Shown here: piece after piece, positions 11,763-24,200 of the stretch
Position numbering within the stretch: position 1 is the first letter of the stretch
How the letters are laid out: each line of letters starts with the position of its first letter
DNA from: Morella rubra
Taxonomy: Eukaryota; Streptophyta; Magnoliopsida; Fagales; Myricaceae
Direction of reading: 5' to 3'
Length of the DNA: 64,000 bases
Assembly (NCBI GenBank): GCA_003952965.2
Contig: CM025855.1
Coordinates: 11,172,451 to 11,236,450 of the forward strand
The notes under the pieces: model-generated
Databases searched by the model: none
Seen by the model: the letters and a program-made list of their open reading frames with translations, nothing else
Told to the model about the DNA's origin: nothing
Made by a program: the position numbers and the translations under genes

Positions 11763-12200
11763 GAGAGGGGGGGAGGAATGCTTTCTGCAATCAGCTTTCT
11801 TTAAGCTTTTCAAGGCTTATAGCCTTTTTTTTTTTTTTTCTACTCACATGAGCTTTCGTGCTTTGTTGTTTCATTGACCCCCACCTTCAGCAGGTAATGT
11901 CAAGGAAAGTCTTGTATGTATAAAGCTCTCTACGAGAAATAGGACCGAGAAGGAGAAGAGACTAGAGAGAGAGAAAGTGGGTTCGGTGCTGACCCAATCA
12001 AATTTGCTTGAAAATTTGAGCCCCAACACAGGATTTAGACAGAAACAGAGGAACAATATCCTTCCCGTGAGAAAACAAAGTCATTATTTTTATTTTTATT
12101 TTATTTTTTTTGGTAAATGCCAGTATAAAACAGTCATTATTCATCATGCACGCTGTAATTTGCATGAATAAATGCAGGCCATACCACAGTTGCACGTGAC
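11604..12200 (-). promoter_or_regulatory. 5' leader and proximal upstream region of the IDD gene, with GA tract
   Basis: Plus-strand GA runs at about 11731-11770 place a CT-rich tract in the probable 5'UTR of the minus-strand IDD gene. A second GA-rich run lies near 11960-11978. Poly-T at about 11825-11840 and general AT-richness follow. GA repeats of this kind are the known binding target of BASIC PENTACYSTEINE proteins, and a BPC gene lies about 30 kb away. No transcription start was fixed. Confidence 0.45.
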
Positions 12201-13693
12201 CTCACATCCTCTTCACGTGACCTCTCTCTCACTCTCTGATCATCTCAATCGTATAAGTGAGAGAGGCAAAGGGGGTGACAAGTTGAATCCCATTGATCAA
12301 AGTAACTGCCTCTAATGATGGCAAGCTAAAACGTGATTATTTCTGAAAAGTCGAAGGGAAGCACGATTAGTCATTTTCAAACCCAAGAGCGCCGTGATCA
12401 TTTCTACGATTTCTGTAAACCCACCCTAATTCAACCAAAAATTTGGCGCCCTTCAGAGACATGCAAGGACGCCAAGTAAAAATATACAATAAAATTAAGA
12501 GGTTAATTATAGTATACAATAATGTGGTCTTCAATTTTGTGTACTAAAAGTTAAAGTTGAAAAGAAACATTTTTATGTCAGCTTTTTGTTGTTTGCAGTA
12601 CAGTCGCTTTCACTAGAGGACTTTGAATTTCCTAGAAACCAAAACAAAAAAAGACTTTGAATTGTTTGGAATGAGGATAACCTATAAGGCATGTAAAACC
12701 TCTACCGATATATATATATATATATATATATAAGGTAAAACCTCTGCCGCAAGTGATTTGACTTTAAAAAAGAGTGAAGGATTCTAATCAACAGTTTGAC
12801 AAATGGAAGTGACTCCCAATTAGAATGGCATTCTACATTAGATTCTTCCTACCTGAGCAAAATCTACTGATTTGGGTTTCAGCTTGACAGCAAAATCTTT
12901 TGGAGAATTTAATTTAAAGATATAAATATATATCTATTAATTAGGATATGAAGTTAATCATAATTGCCGTTTACTTTCTTAATTCTTTTAATTAGCACAA
13001 CATATGAATAACCAATTGTGCTTTTCAAACACTACGGAATATGGAATACATAAATAATACAAAATTATCTATAAAAACAATATATTGAAAGAAAACTATA
13101 ATTTCTTCATTACGATTTCTTGTTCGTGTTACATTTCAAGCGGTACCCCACTATTCTATTTAAATAATAAATAATAGTCTCACTTCCAAAACCATTTAGA
13201 AATGGGGATTTTTAATATATTTGCAAGCACGTGAACTTACAATTCTTGACAACAAAGGAAGAAGGGTGGATCATGAGATGGTCCACAAGAGATATATATT
13301 AGACGTATGGCTTGGTTTGTTTTGTCATTTTTAAAACAAGAATCGGATTCCCTTTCATACGTACACTTCCCTTTCCCTTCTTCTTTCTTTCTTCTTTTTC
13401 TTTTTTTTTTTTGTTGTTATATATTATATTACTTATGTCCTTTCGGATAAAGGTCCCTTATAATTTGTAGGATAATCGACTGGGAAGATTTCTGAAATCC
13501 TGATTTGTCATAATATAATCCCGGCTTCTACCATTCTTCGTCGCCACCCTCCTCCAAGGGTTTCAATTGTGTACCATGTATTCTTTTTCTATTCATGGTG
13601 CACAATATTTGATTCCTTGAAGTTTGATATGCACTTGAACGGTTCCGAAGCATCATCCTGGTCTTTCTTGCACTCTCACTATTAAAAATTTAA
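12201..13693. other. Intergenic, AT-rich
   Basis: No gene was seen. Contains a (TA)n microsatellite at 12708-12733 and a pyrimidine-rich tract near 13376-13410. Confidence 0.5.
12708..12733. repeat. (TA)n microsatellite
   Basis: An uninterrupted TA run of about 25 bases. Confidence 0.95.
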
Positions 13694-14005
13694 GGAAAAA
13701 AACTCATTTTGATTGAACTCTCAAATTACCAAAACAATCTCAAAATAGGAGCTGTCTCAAGTATCGTCTTTGACACATTGAGTCAAAAACTATAAAATTT
13801 CATCAATTTGTACCCCTAAAAAAGATCCAACAATCAAACTCATGTCACGTGTGTCCATGTGGCACGATTTTGACCATCATATTTTATTTCAGGATGCAAT
13901 TTAATTAATGAAACTTGGAGGGCTCCATGTGTCAATTAGATTGGTAGTTTAAACCCCTATTTGAAAGTACATTAGTACTTAGAGGGCTCAAAGTGACTTT
14001 TCTCC
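13694..14005. mobile_element. MITE, copy 1 of a family present twice
   Basis: A non-coding element of about 312 bases with terminal inverted repeats. The reverse complement of the right end begins ggagaaaagtcactttgagc; the left end is a diverged match. A flanking 9-mer matches at 8 of 9 positions (aaaatttaa and aatatttaa), which would fit a MULE-type insertion. It shares internal phrases such as 'catgtggcacgattttgac' and 'gagggctc' with the element at 45449-45764. Confidence 0.7.
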
Positions 14006-14933
14006 AATATTTAAAAGTATTTTGTGTAGTTGAGTTGGAATGTACGAAGCTGAGCTGTAACTTTATTGATGAGCTAGAGGCTGTTTGGTTGTTATGTTTT
14101 TAGAAGTAAGTTTTCAATGTCAGTCAGTTATTTAAATTCTATACTTGTATATAACTCTTAGTTCGTGTAGACTAGAAGTTCAAGTAATATCATTCACAGA
14201 GTTTATTCACAACCTCATGCTTCTTCTATTTTGAACGAGTTAGCATAAAGTGTGATTTACATAGACAATGCAAGGCACACTACAAGAAATGTCAGTTTTA
14301 GTGACAAATTTGTTGCTGACAAATCAAATTTGGTCACTAAGTTACTTAGTAACCAAAACTTCCATTTCATTACTGGTTTTGGGGACAAAACTAGGTTACG
14401 TATGTAGTTTAGGCCATGCAATGAAGCCAGTTAGATCCTTATCTTTTGTGTCATCTGTAGACTTAGCCCAGAGATTAGAGGAGGCTAGATGGAGATAGAG
14501 AAGATGTGAACTAGACATGAAGATTATGACGAGATGGCTTCTAAACAAGAGGAGATAGAGAGGACGATGTGAGAGGAGCAAGGAGAGTACTCTGGAGCAA
14601 CAGGAGCGACAACAACAAGCAGAGCAAGAATGAGGCTACAACAAATGCAATAACATCTGCATAAGTAGATGATGGAATAGATAAGGTGCCTTATAGACCA
14701 TTTGATGCCCTGATGGAGATCTTAGCAATGTATGCCATTTATGAAACTTCTAACATTTCAGACATTATTTCCATTATGTGTTTTATTTATTGTTAGGACC
14801 ACTATATATTCAGATATCAACTTATTTAGATTGTGTGAGTTATTTTCTCATGCAGAATTAATCAAAATTTGTACATATTAATATAAAACGAAATATTACT
14901 CTGACTTCGTCTGCAAGTACCTTTAACTATTCG

Positions 14934-16189
14934 CACGTACAAAAAAAATTCCCATGCATTTAAGGCTCTACCATCCGCACACATTTTAAGCGATGTGTGA
15001 ATAGTGGCGGACCGAAGGGGTGGCAAGCCGGGCGCTTGCCACCCCTTAGTTCTGTAAAATTTAAATTTTTTTAATTTTTGTATACGTGTTTGCCCCCAAC
15101 ACCCCCTTGACCCAACCCAGTCTGCCCCCTCTTAGGCCAAGCTTGGTATTGCTCTTTTATCTTTTTGTTCTTTACTCTGTGTTTTCTGCAAAGTTCTTCG
15201 TTTGTTTACACAAATGATCGAAGAAAGAAGAGAAAAAGAACCAGCATTGCCTAGTCATTCCCAATGGCCTCTTTTCAATAAAGCAATTTAATGTTTTTGT
15301 CAAGACATCCAAAAATGAATGCTTTTCTCAATGTTTTTGAAACTTTGGGATCTAGTTTGCACTTGATCGTCTTTGACTTTTCAAAACTCAAATGTGGTAG
15401 ACAACAGGGGAGTGTTTCCTTTTCATTCCTATTCTCTACAACGAAACGGAATCACACAGTAGTCGAATATAATAGACAAAATGAGGTGTTCAGAATTACA
15501 TGCTTTCTGTTTGAAATAACTCTTTTCATTTGCTTTTTATTGCTCTGGTGGATCGGTCAGAAATGCATGCAAATTTTATATATATTTAGCTGAAAGAAAA
15601 TGCAGTGGGTTCATGTCAAATATGTGCAATTATATTCGAAGGAAAGTTGCTATGCGTTTTCAATTGTTGCAATTAAATAGTAGAGTATGTGTATTTCAAT
15701 ATTTTTAATGCTTTTAGTCCTTAATTTTCAATAATTTAACTCTAACACACTTTTTACATTACGTAGAAAAAATTTTCGAGATGTCATTTCACCTTAGGAG
15801 TTTGCCCCCCTTCACTTGAGTCTTGGTTCTGCCACTATGTGTGAACGTATTTTTCAATGATAGAAATTTGTTTGTACTCCCCTTTCGGGTGTCTGAATGT
15901 GTTTATCCATGATGAAAACCAAATTTGTAATTGAATATATCGCACATAAGTTTCGAACGTGCAAACACACTAATCCATGACAAAATTCAAATTCATCACG
16001 CAAACGAATTAATAATAGTTCGGACAGGGTATAAATCATCCGAACAATGTTTGCGTGACAAATCCAAGATTGTCACACAAAGTCTTTTGTTACGGAGTAT
16101 TAGTGATCAAGTAGGTGATGAATTTATGTCACCCAAAAGCTTTGGTGATGAAATTGAAATTGTCACCAAATCTGAAAATTCTTGTAGTG
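14934..16189. mobile_element. Possible second, inner CACTA remnant
   Basis: A right terminus ending ttcttgtagtg at 16189 is the reverse complement of cactacaagaa, and its subterminal region has 'ggtgacaatttcaa'-type repeats. It does not match the outer element's ends. The best left partner is cacgtacaaaaaaaattcc at 14934, which needs one inserted base relative to the CACTA motif. No target duplication is visible. The hAT copy lies wholly inside. Confidence 0.4.
15002..15837. mobile_element. Non-autonomous hAT element, 8-bp TSD
   Basis: An 836-base insertion flanked by identical 8-mers tgtgtgaa (14994-15001 and 15838-15845), the TSD length of the hAT superfamily. The left end tagtggcggaccgaag and the reverse complement of the right end tagtggcagaaccaag are short inverted repeats, similar to the common plant hAT end TAGTGGCGGAGCCAG. 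The interior has no transposase. It sits within the larger CACTA element, so it is younger than its host. Confidence 0.88.
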
Positions 16190-16219
16190 GCATATATGAA
16201 TTGATCTGAAAGATAGATT

Positions 16220-17400
16220 TTCACAAGACAATGGTCCTTGAATTGTTCAGGAACAGAAGGGAATCAACACGCTATCCCAGCAAATGTCAGTAAGTTCCTA
16301 CTTCACACTGAACTTACAAGACTATGAGATGAACTGATGAACTATAGACCGCTTCCTTTCATGTTCATGTGGTGCAACGAAAACTTTAGTTGATTTTCAG
16401 CACCAAGAATATGCTATTAAATTTATCGTGGGGTTAAATGATTCATATTCTCATGTAAGAGGTCGGATTTTAGTAATTGATCCTCTTCCTCCAATCAAAA
16501 TATTTTTCTCTTTAATATTGTAAGAAGAAAAACAAAGACAGCAGATAACTTCAGTTGCCATTCAGAATTCTGATTTAATAGCTATTCAGAGGAAATCAAC
16601 CACTAGTTCATCATAGATATTTAATTTAGCAAGAAGCAAGCAATTCAATCAATACAAAAAGAAGAAGCCTGTATGCAGTCATTGTGGAATTACAAGTCCT
16701 ACCATGAGAAAATATTATAAACTGCATGTTACCTTTTAAGATGTAAAACTTCTAAACTAAAGCTACTGTTAATCAAGTTATTGTTTCTATAGATGATAAC
16801 AGCAATGAAGTGTCTTAGTTTCTATTTACTTTGGAGAAATATCAATATAAGCTACTAGCTTTCATCAAGCCTCAAGCCGAAATGTCCAACTCTTCTCATC
16901 AGTTTCCAGTACAATCATTTGCATTCCAAGTGGGAAATGTCAATTGTTTAGACTCTTTTATCATTTGCATCTGTTAGACAAGGGATATTTTTCTCTTCAA
17001 TTTTCCCATTACATATCAAGGCCTTCCTATACTCAGATTGGGTTGCATGTCCTGATTCTCGACAAGCAATTATTTAGTTATTCTGTGTTCCTTGTTGATT
17101 CACTTACATCTGAAAGTCTAATAAACAACCTAGTATATCTCAGTCTTCAGCTGAAGTTGAGAATCGTGCTATGGCATCCACAACTTCATAAATTTAGGGG
17201 AGTTATTATGTGTTTCACGATTTCAATATACCTCATTCTTGCAAGCATGCTCTTCTCTTCTGGGATATCAATCAGCATTTCAAGTTTCTACTAATCTAGT
17301 CTTTCACAAGTGCACGAATCACATCAAACTCGATTGTCACTTCATTAGAGAGAAGATTGCACCTAGTATCATTCAGACGTACGTCCGGAGGTATTATTTG
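16220..17400 (+). pseudogene. Internally deleted Copia fragment (gag joined to RNase H)
   Basis: The 5' part (about 16290-16740) gives a Copia gag block in broken frames: an 'LWDELMNYRPLPSC'-like stretch, 'GLNDSYSHVR' and a CX2C zinc-knuckle start (CSHCGITSPTM). From about 16960 it jumps to the C-terminal RNase H region, including 'QGIFFSS', 'YSDWVACPDSR', a 'SSAEVENRAMAST' block and 'NSIVTSLERR'. Protease, integrase and most of the reverse transcriptase are missing. It is enclosed by the CACTA ends, so it is either an insertion or sequence carried by the CACTA element. Many stops; not functional. Confidence 0.72.
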
Positions 17401-17516
17401 ACAAGGCCTGGGTTTAGTAGTGACATTGAGGTTTTTGTCACTAAACGGTTAGTTTTAGTTACAAATTTTGATTTGGCAACAAAAATTTGTCACTAAAAGT
17501 GACATTTTTTGTAGTG

Positions 17517-20033
17517 AGCTTTCCTTTTATCCATAACTTGCTGACTAATTATTTTGAAAGCATCCTAGCTAGAATTAATTTGAATTTTGAGACAGCTTGG
17601 TGCTGATCATCAATCTTTTGTCATATTCAAAAAGAGTTAGGAAATTTGTTCCTGCGACGTGGAGGTGGGAAGAGGGGGGATTTTTTCCATGCAAAAATAA
17701 AGAAAAGCGACGATGCTTATATACTTCTTGTCGAGTTGGAAAGATACCGGCTGGGAGGATTAAACGGGACTGGATTCTCAACACATGCTGCAATCCAAAA
17801 AGAAGTAGTAGGCAATCATCTCTCCTAAGAGTCCTAGATTCCCAATCCAAATCCATTGATCTAATAATCCTAAACTAATCCCGCAAGCAAACTTTGGAAA
17901 AACCAGTTTTTGAAAGTTTTTGTTGACTTCGGGCAATAGACTGTATATCTTATGATGTACGTGTTTGCTTTAGTACTTTAAAATTCATCCAGCTTCGAAT
18001 AAAGGTAAAGCGTTTATCCGAGTTTTATTTATAAGAACATCGAAAAGTACCAATATATTAGCCAAAGCAGTGGGTTTAATGTTTTTAAAACGTTTTCTCA
18101 GATTCAACCTAAGTAATAAAAGAGGCTTTTGAATGTGAGATCGATCCACAATTCAACATTAAAGTCGACTTTACTGACGTAGATAGAATATTTAAGAGGT
18201 TAAGTCCCTTTGTTAAAAGTTGTCCCAAGCCTTTTAATTTTTTAAACTTTTTTTACTCCTGCTTTTATTATGAGACCTAATTATAAAGAAAAGCATAATT
18301 CGTACATCACAATGTGGGGAATCTTTCTCACACTAAAAGGGAATTGACCAATATTGTGACATGGAAAGAAAATTAACCGATCATCATTTGATTGATCAGC
18401 GGGAAATTAATTGATAACTTGGAAGTTACACTAGGGTTGATCATTCTGCTAATTAATAAACCATAGAATGCGTAACGGGTCTCTATATTAGGTTTATTTT
18501 GAAGTTCCCCCCCAACCTTTTTTTTTCTTCTTTTGTTTTTTTGTTTTGCCGGGCTGGTGCTAGGTTAGGTTTAGGGTTGTTTTGGGTTTTCAATGTACAT
18601 GCGGACTCGATCTCGAACATTCCTTTACAGACAGATAAATGTATATCTCGTAATTAACCTGGTAATTCCCAGCTTCAAAGTCATCTTTAATCGAAAGGGA
18701 GCTGGAGAATGTTTAGGTGTATGAGTAGTCTCAATAATTGGGCTGAGCCGATCAGTAATGGCGCGCGATACCCCTTGTCTGATTTTGATTTGTTCGTATC
18801 CAAAGTAGTGAACTAAAGTTGGCATCAATTCCTCAGAGTTATCCAGAAATTACCAAATACACTACATGTTCGAAAAGTTCGAAGCCCGGGAGCACAGAAT
18901 CCTTTGGTGGCCAATTTATCCATCTTTATCTAACACACTCCCTTTGCTCACTTTTGAGACATAGCCAAAATTTGTTTGGTTTTTTCTGATTGTTTTATTC
19001 CTTTACCTTCATGGAACTTTCATTTTGTTCTCTTGGGAAATTTCTGTGCCCCTGCCTGGTACCTCAGAGAGAGAGAGAGAGAAAGAGGCTGACAAAGTTA
19101 TTTGGTGGTGGTAATGTCATAGTCTCAAAAGGCAACATGCCTTGCGCATTAAAACAATTCGATAGGGTTAACAAAGCGAAAGTAAAACAATAAAGGAAAA
19201 AGATGAAAGGAATAGAACAAAATGATTGAAGGAAGACACAGGAGGATTTTACAGCCTAAAGAGATTTCCAAGTAAAGTCAACAAAGTAAGTCTTAGAAGT
19301 TTGGTTCAAGATAGAGACAAACACACCTACATAAATTACTTTATGGCAAAATATAGCAGCCATCTATCTTGATCACAGATTTAAAAAAAAAAACAATATA
19401 TGAGGGAAACTTGATAAGTACCAACTTATAAGACGTAATTTGAGGTAGTATTTGACATATATGTAATTTAATTTGGCAATCTAAATCTATATAGAAAAAG
19501 AAATAAAAAAAAAATTATCTCTTTCCATATCAAAATTTTAACTTCTCCATATAAATAGAGATTTAATATATTAATTATCAGAAAAAAAAATCTTGAGGTC
19601 GAACTCTAAGTATTTTATCATAATTTTAACTCTTATTCAAGGACATTATATGTATATATGTAGTATAAATGACAATTTATTAAAGCAAACAAATTCGTCC
19701 TTTCGCGTTTGTGTTAAATCTAGCTAAGTGCGTATACCTGCAGGCTGCAGTACTTTTTAAATGACAATAATTCCTGCACCTATGTCATTTTTCTCTCATC
19801 TCGGAGAGGATTCTAAAGAGCGTAGTACTGCTGGATAAGAACAAGGGAAACAAGAGGATGAGCTTGGGACACGTACGCACGGTGGTTTAGCATTTGAGAC
19901 ACAACATAAATATCTCTTTTATATAATGGGGCCGCATGAATCAAAGTGCGATCACAATAGATTTAGGCCAATGAAATCCAGTTTCAGGTACTATAATCTT
20001 GTATGAGATAGTGACTGGTGGGCTGTTATATGA
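17517..20033. other. Intergenic, no gene recognised
   Basis: Only short open frames without family resemblance. Small features: a GA run at about 19063-19086 and AT-rich stretches near 19380-19680. Confidence 0.5.
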
Positions 20034-20455
20034 TAGGCCCAGCCCAACAGAAAATGCACCCACCCAGCTATAGTCTCCCCATGATTCGGCCTAACAGGTA
20101 TGCGCCGGCCCAGTCGCAGCCTCCCAAAACCCCAAGGCCCAAAGCGTCTCTAAAGGCCCCGGCCCTCATGCAAATAAGGAGTTCTCCCTACATTTTATCG
20201 CGCCAACATTTAAAGAGTCCTACTAGGACTCTTAAGACCCACGGTATCAGAACTCCCATCAGGACTCTAGCTCCCCCGCGTATAAATAGCCAGGTATACC
20301 TCACTTATTTTCTCATGCATTAATTACCCTTTTAATACTCAATTCTCCAGAGATCTGACTTAGGCATCGGAGCTTCCATGCCCGACGCCGCCTCTCTCCT
20401 TTACTCCTTTGCAGGTCTGACCGACTCCGATCATTGGTGATTTTTGACATCATCA
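20034..20455 (+). mobile_element. Probable solo LTR (Ty3/Gypsy-like)
   Basis: Starts tgttatatgataggcccagc and ends near catcatca, with a TATA-like gtataaatagcc at about 20279. Downstream of it is the phrase gacttaggcatcggagc, a phrase I associate with LTRs of plant Gypsy elements. No retroelement coding follows at once, so it looks like a solo LTR. The 5-bp flanks do not match, so the ends and the superfamily are tentative. Confidence 0.5.
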
Positions 20456-21281
20456 ATGAGCCTGGTAGAACTTTGATCGGGACGAACTAGCTTAGCTTTT
20501 GCGTGCAAGCTACCACTTGTTCAAACAGTTTCCTTTCTGTAAATTCGGTTTTTTTGTGTCCGGACGTGGTATGTGTGGAAGTTGAGCCCTACCTACCTGT
20601 CTCCAAGGAATCAATCAAATACGTAAAAAGTTTGGTTGGAAGATGGGGTAAATTAAGAGATTATGATCTGCTAGTATACTTCTCAAATTGGGAAATTTTG
20701 TGACTTAATTAACCTAATGAACCCCCAGAATATCGCAAAACGAAGGGCTTTCTACTCCATCTCTCGTACAATTTAAAGCAAGAGAAATTCAGAAATTGCA
20801 CTTGCGTAAGAATAGTGAGATTTTCTCACCACTCACAAAAAAAAATGACATTATCAATTAATTAGTTGATCTTCGCTTCCTTTAATCATTTTGCTTTTTA
20901 ATCTTGGAGTCATTGAGGCTCAAGTTTCTTTTAGGCAGTTTCACAAGTACTCTTGATTAGTGTTCTAAATATTGTAAAAGACTAAGTAAGAGAGGAAAAA
21001 TGAATATTAAACAGAAATTAAAATTAAAATTAAATTCTAAAGTCTATTTGAGGCTTTTTATATTCTTTTCCCTGAGTGGTCGTTTTCATTATGCGGCAGA
21101 AACAATTTCGTATGAGATACTGCAACCTTAAACTATAACGAAAGATACTTTGCACCACCGTAAAAAATTATCTTTAAATTCAACAGAAAAAAGGGCACCT
21201 GCATTGCATGGTCCAATCCTACGACGAAATGACAATTGGGCCCTCTACAAAGAAATAAATAATGAAAAAAAGTAGACTATA
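20456..21281. other. Intergenic, no feature seen
   Basis: AT-rich sequence without recognisable coding, RNA gene or element ends. Confidence 0.5.
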
Positions 21282-24200
21282 TGTTATAAAACTAAAGAGA
21301 AGATGACAATATGATCTTAAAAGAGTAGTAGAAGAAAATAAGATAAGAGAGAAAAGAGAAATAGTTCTTCAAGAACTATATGCTCTATTGATTCAATATC
21401 TGTATATTTGTAATACATCTCAAGACCCCTTTACAGAGACATAGGGTCATAATAAAATACATAGAATTAAAAAGAAATTAAAATGGTACATAAGGGTGGA
21501 AAAATCAAGAGGTGGGGAAAATCAATAGATTTAATGGTCATCCATAATTATCTATAATTATAAGATCAATGATCATCCATAATTACAAGATTCATAACAC
21601 TCCCCCTTAGATGATCCATACACAACGAATATGCCTCATTAAAACCTTGCCATGAAAAAATTTCAGTGGGAAAAAATCTGTGGCTAAAGAAAAAGAGTAC
21701 ATAATTCTTGTGCACTTCAAGTTCTTCCGGATTGCCTCATTAAAAGAAAATTTAGTGAGAAAAAACTGTACCGAAGGAAAAATATTACAATCCATTTTGA
21801 CTCCCTCTTAAAAGTACAAACCGCTTAATCATCATGATGAAAAATCTTTCAGTCATCACATTCCAATGTTGTGTAATATTTTCCTGAATGTTATAGTTTG
21901 TAATGCTTTAGTGAATAAATCTACCAATCACTCAATCGTATCTTCTGGATGTTGATTTTATCGCTCTTCTAGAGCTCTTGAGTGAATATGCTTAGTTATA
22001 TCACTTTTAACATTACCGCCTCTGGTTTGTGTGATGCAAGCAACATTGTATTCATACAATGGTGTCCGACTACCTTCAATTGTTAGAAGACTACACTTTT
22101 CTTGAATATATTGAATCACTAATTTTCAACCAAACATATTCTCAGCTAGCCTCATGAATCACAATTATTTTCGAGTGATTTGAAGAGGTAGCAAATATTA
22201 TTTTCTTAGCAGATCTTCATGAAATAGTTGTGCCTTCATAGCTAAACAAATATCCAGTGTATGATCAACCTTTATAGGGATTAGATAAATAGTTTGCATC
22301 TGCAAAGTCAGTCAACTGGGCAATTGATTCTTTTAGATAAAGTAACTCCATGTCAATTATGCCTCAGAGATAACATCATATGTCTCCAAGTTGGTGCAGA
22401 CTATATCTAGAAAGCAATTTAACTGCAAAGGCTATATAAAGACCAATTCAATTTTCAAGGTTCGTTAGAGCATCAGTTGTACTAAGATATGGTACTTCAA
22501 GATCAAAAATCTCTAATTCCTCATCCTCAAGATGAAATGGATCTTTCTTCACATATAGTCGCACAACCATTCATCAAGTACTCAAAAGATGAGCTTTATA
22601 AATATAAAGTGTTTCATGACCTTTTCAGTATATAACAACTGATAAACAAAACTTTTACTTGGAAAATGCTCAAACTGTAGGTCAAGACAAAATCTAGTAT
22701 TACTAAGATCTTTTATCTAAAACTCATTCTTTAAACAAATAAAAATTTTGTGAGCTCTTCAGGAGTCCCAACAAGATTTAAATAATAAACATAAACATAA
22801 ACTGTCACAATAACAAAATCAGATTCCATTTTCTTAATAAAAATGCATTGACAAAATTGATTGTTAATCTTAAATACCTACTTCAGGAAGTATTCATTAA
22901 GACGATTGTACAACCTGCATCCAAATTGCTTTAACTCATATATAGATCTTTGTAGCTTAATAGAATAAAATCTTTAGGATTTTTAAACCATATGCTTCAG
23001 GCATTTTATATCCTTCAGGAAATTTCATCATATGCTTCAGGTATTTTATATCCTTCAGTGATTTTGATATATATCAATATCAAGTGATCCATATCAATAT
23101 GTGGCAACCACATTTATTAATCTCATATCCAGACTTTCTGTTACTACCAAGCTAATCAAAAACTTGAATCTAATTATATCCACTGCGAGTGAATACATTT
23201 TTCATAATTCAATCTCAAGTCTGTACGAGAAACCTTAAGCTATGAGTCGCACTTTGTATCGTATCATCACGTTTTTCTCATTTCTTTTCCGCACAAATAC
23301 CTACTTGCATCCAACAGGCATGACATCTTCAGGAGTTCCTGACTATAGGTCCAAATACTTCATGTTTTGTCTGAAAGTTCAATTTGTCAAAATTATCTCT
23401 TTTCACATTGACAAATCACTTTTACGTCGAAATTCTTCGATGGATTATGGTCCTAATTAGTCATTACTAGAAAGTCTTGAGAGTGCTATGCCAGGTGATT
23501 TGGGTCTAGAAAGTCTGAATGGATCAATAACTTATGTTGCCTGTTTATGGGTATATTCTCTTTAGGAGTTTTATTCTCTTCTAGAGTTATGAGTTATTCA
23601 GGGGTTATGTACTCGGAGATGTTTGAGAGCAAAAATTTCAGACTCCCAAAATTTTCATTCCAATAAAATAACTTCCTAAAATTCTGTATCTCCCTATCAA
23701 ATCATCACTTTTCACTCCAAATAAATATAAAAAATTCATTCAAATCATCTCTCTCTTCACTTTTTCACCAACTCCAATACTCCAAAATTTTACAATCAAA
23801 CATCACCTTTCTCTCAGGAGTTATATACTCTTCAAGAGTTATGTACACTTTAGGAATTTTTTTTCTTTGTGCTTTTCTTTTAAGGCTTCAAGGGATGTCA
23901 TGGTCTTTTTCTCTGGCTTCTTTTCTTTGGTTCATTCCCAATACTTCCGGAGAAGGCCTTGATTCTCCATTTTGCTTTTATATATCATTTTGTCCTGGAT
24001 TTTAGTAAACATGATTAGAAGTTGGAAGTGTTAGTTACACAATTCCATCAAGCAGTTAGTTCAACAATGCAAACCTGAACTTCTAGACACGTTAGAGGAT
24101 CAAAATGAGAAGAAAGTTTTTAGTAATCTTACATCATGCTTCAGGCATGGAGAAAATCAAAGATATCAACTATCTAATCAAGTCTACATTAAGAACCCAT

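Larger units (their letters stand above)
14278..17516. mobile_element. CACTA (En/Spm-type) transposon carrying nested insertions
   Basis: The left end cactacaagaaatgtcagtt and the reverse complement of the right end cactacaaaaaatgtcactt are inverted repeats. Similarity continues as 'ttttagtgacaaatt' and further subterminal 'gtcacta' repeats. The 3-bp flanks (gca and agc) do not match, so the TSD is not confirmed. Inside lie an hAT element (15002-15837), a Copia fragment (about 16220-17400) and possibly a second decayed CACTA. A Gln-rich stretch at about 14470-14700 may be a transposase remnant. No intact transposase frame remains. Confidence 0.8.
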
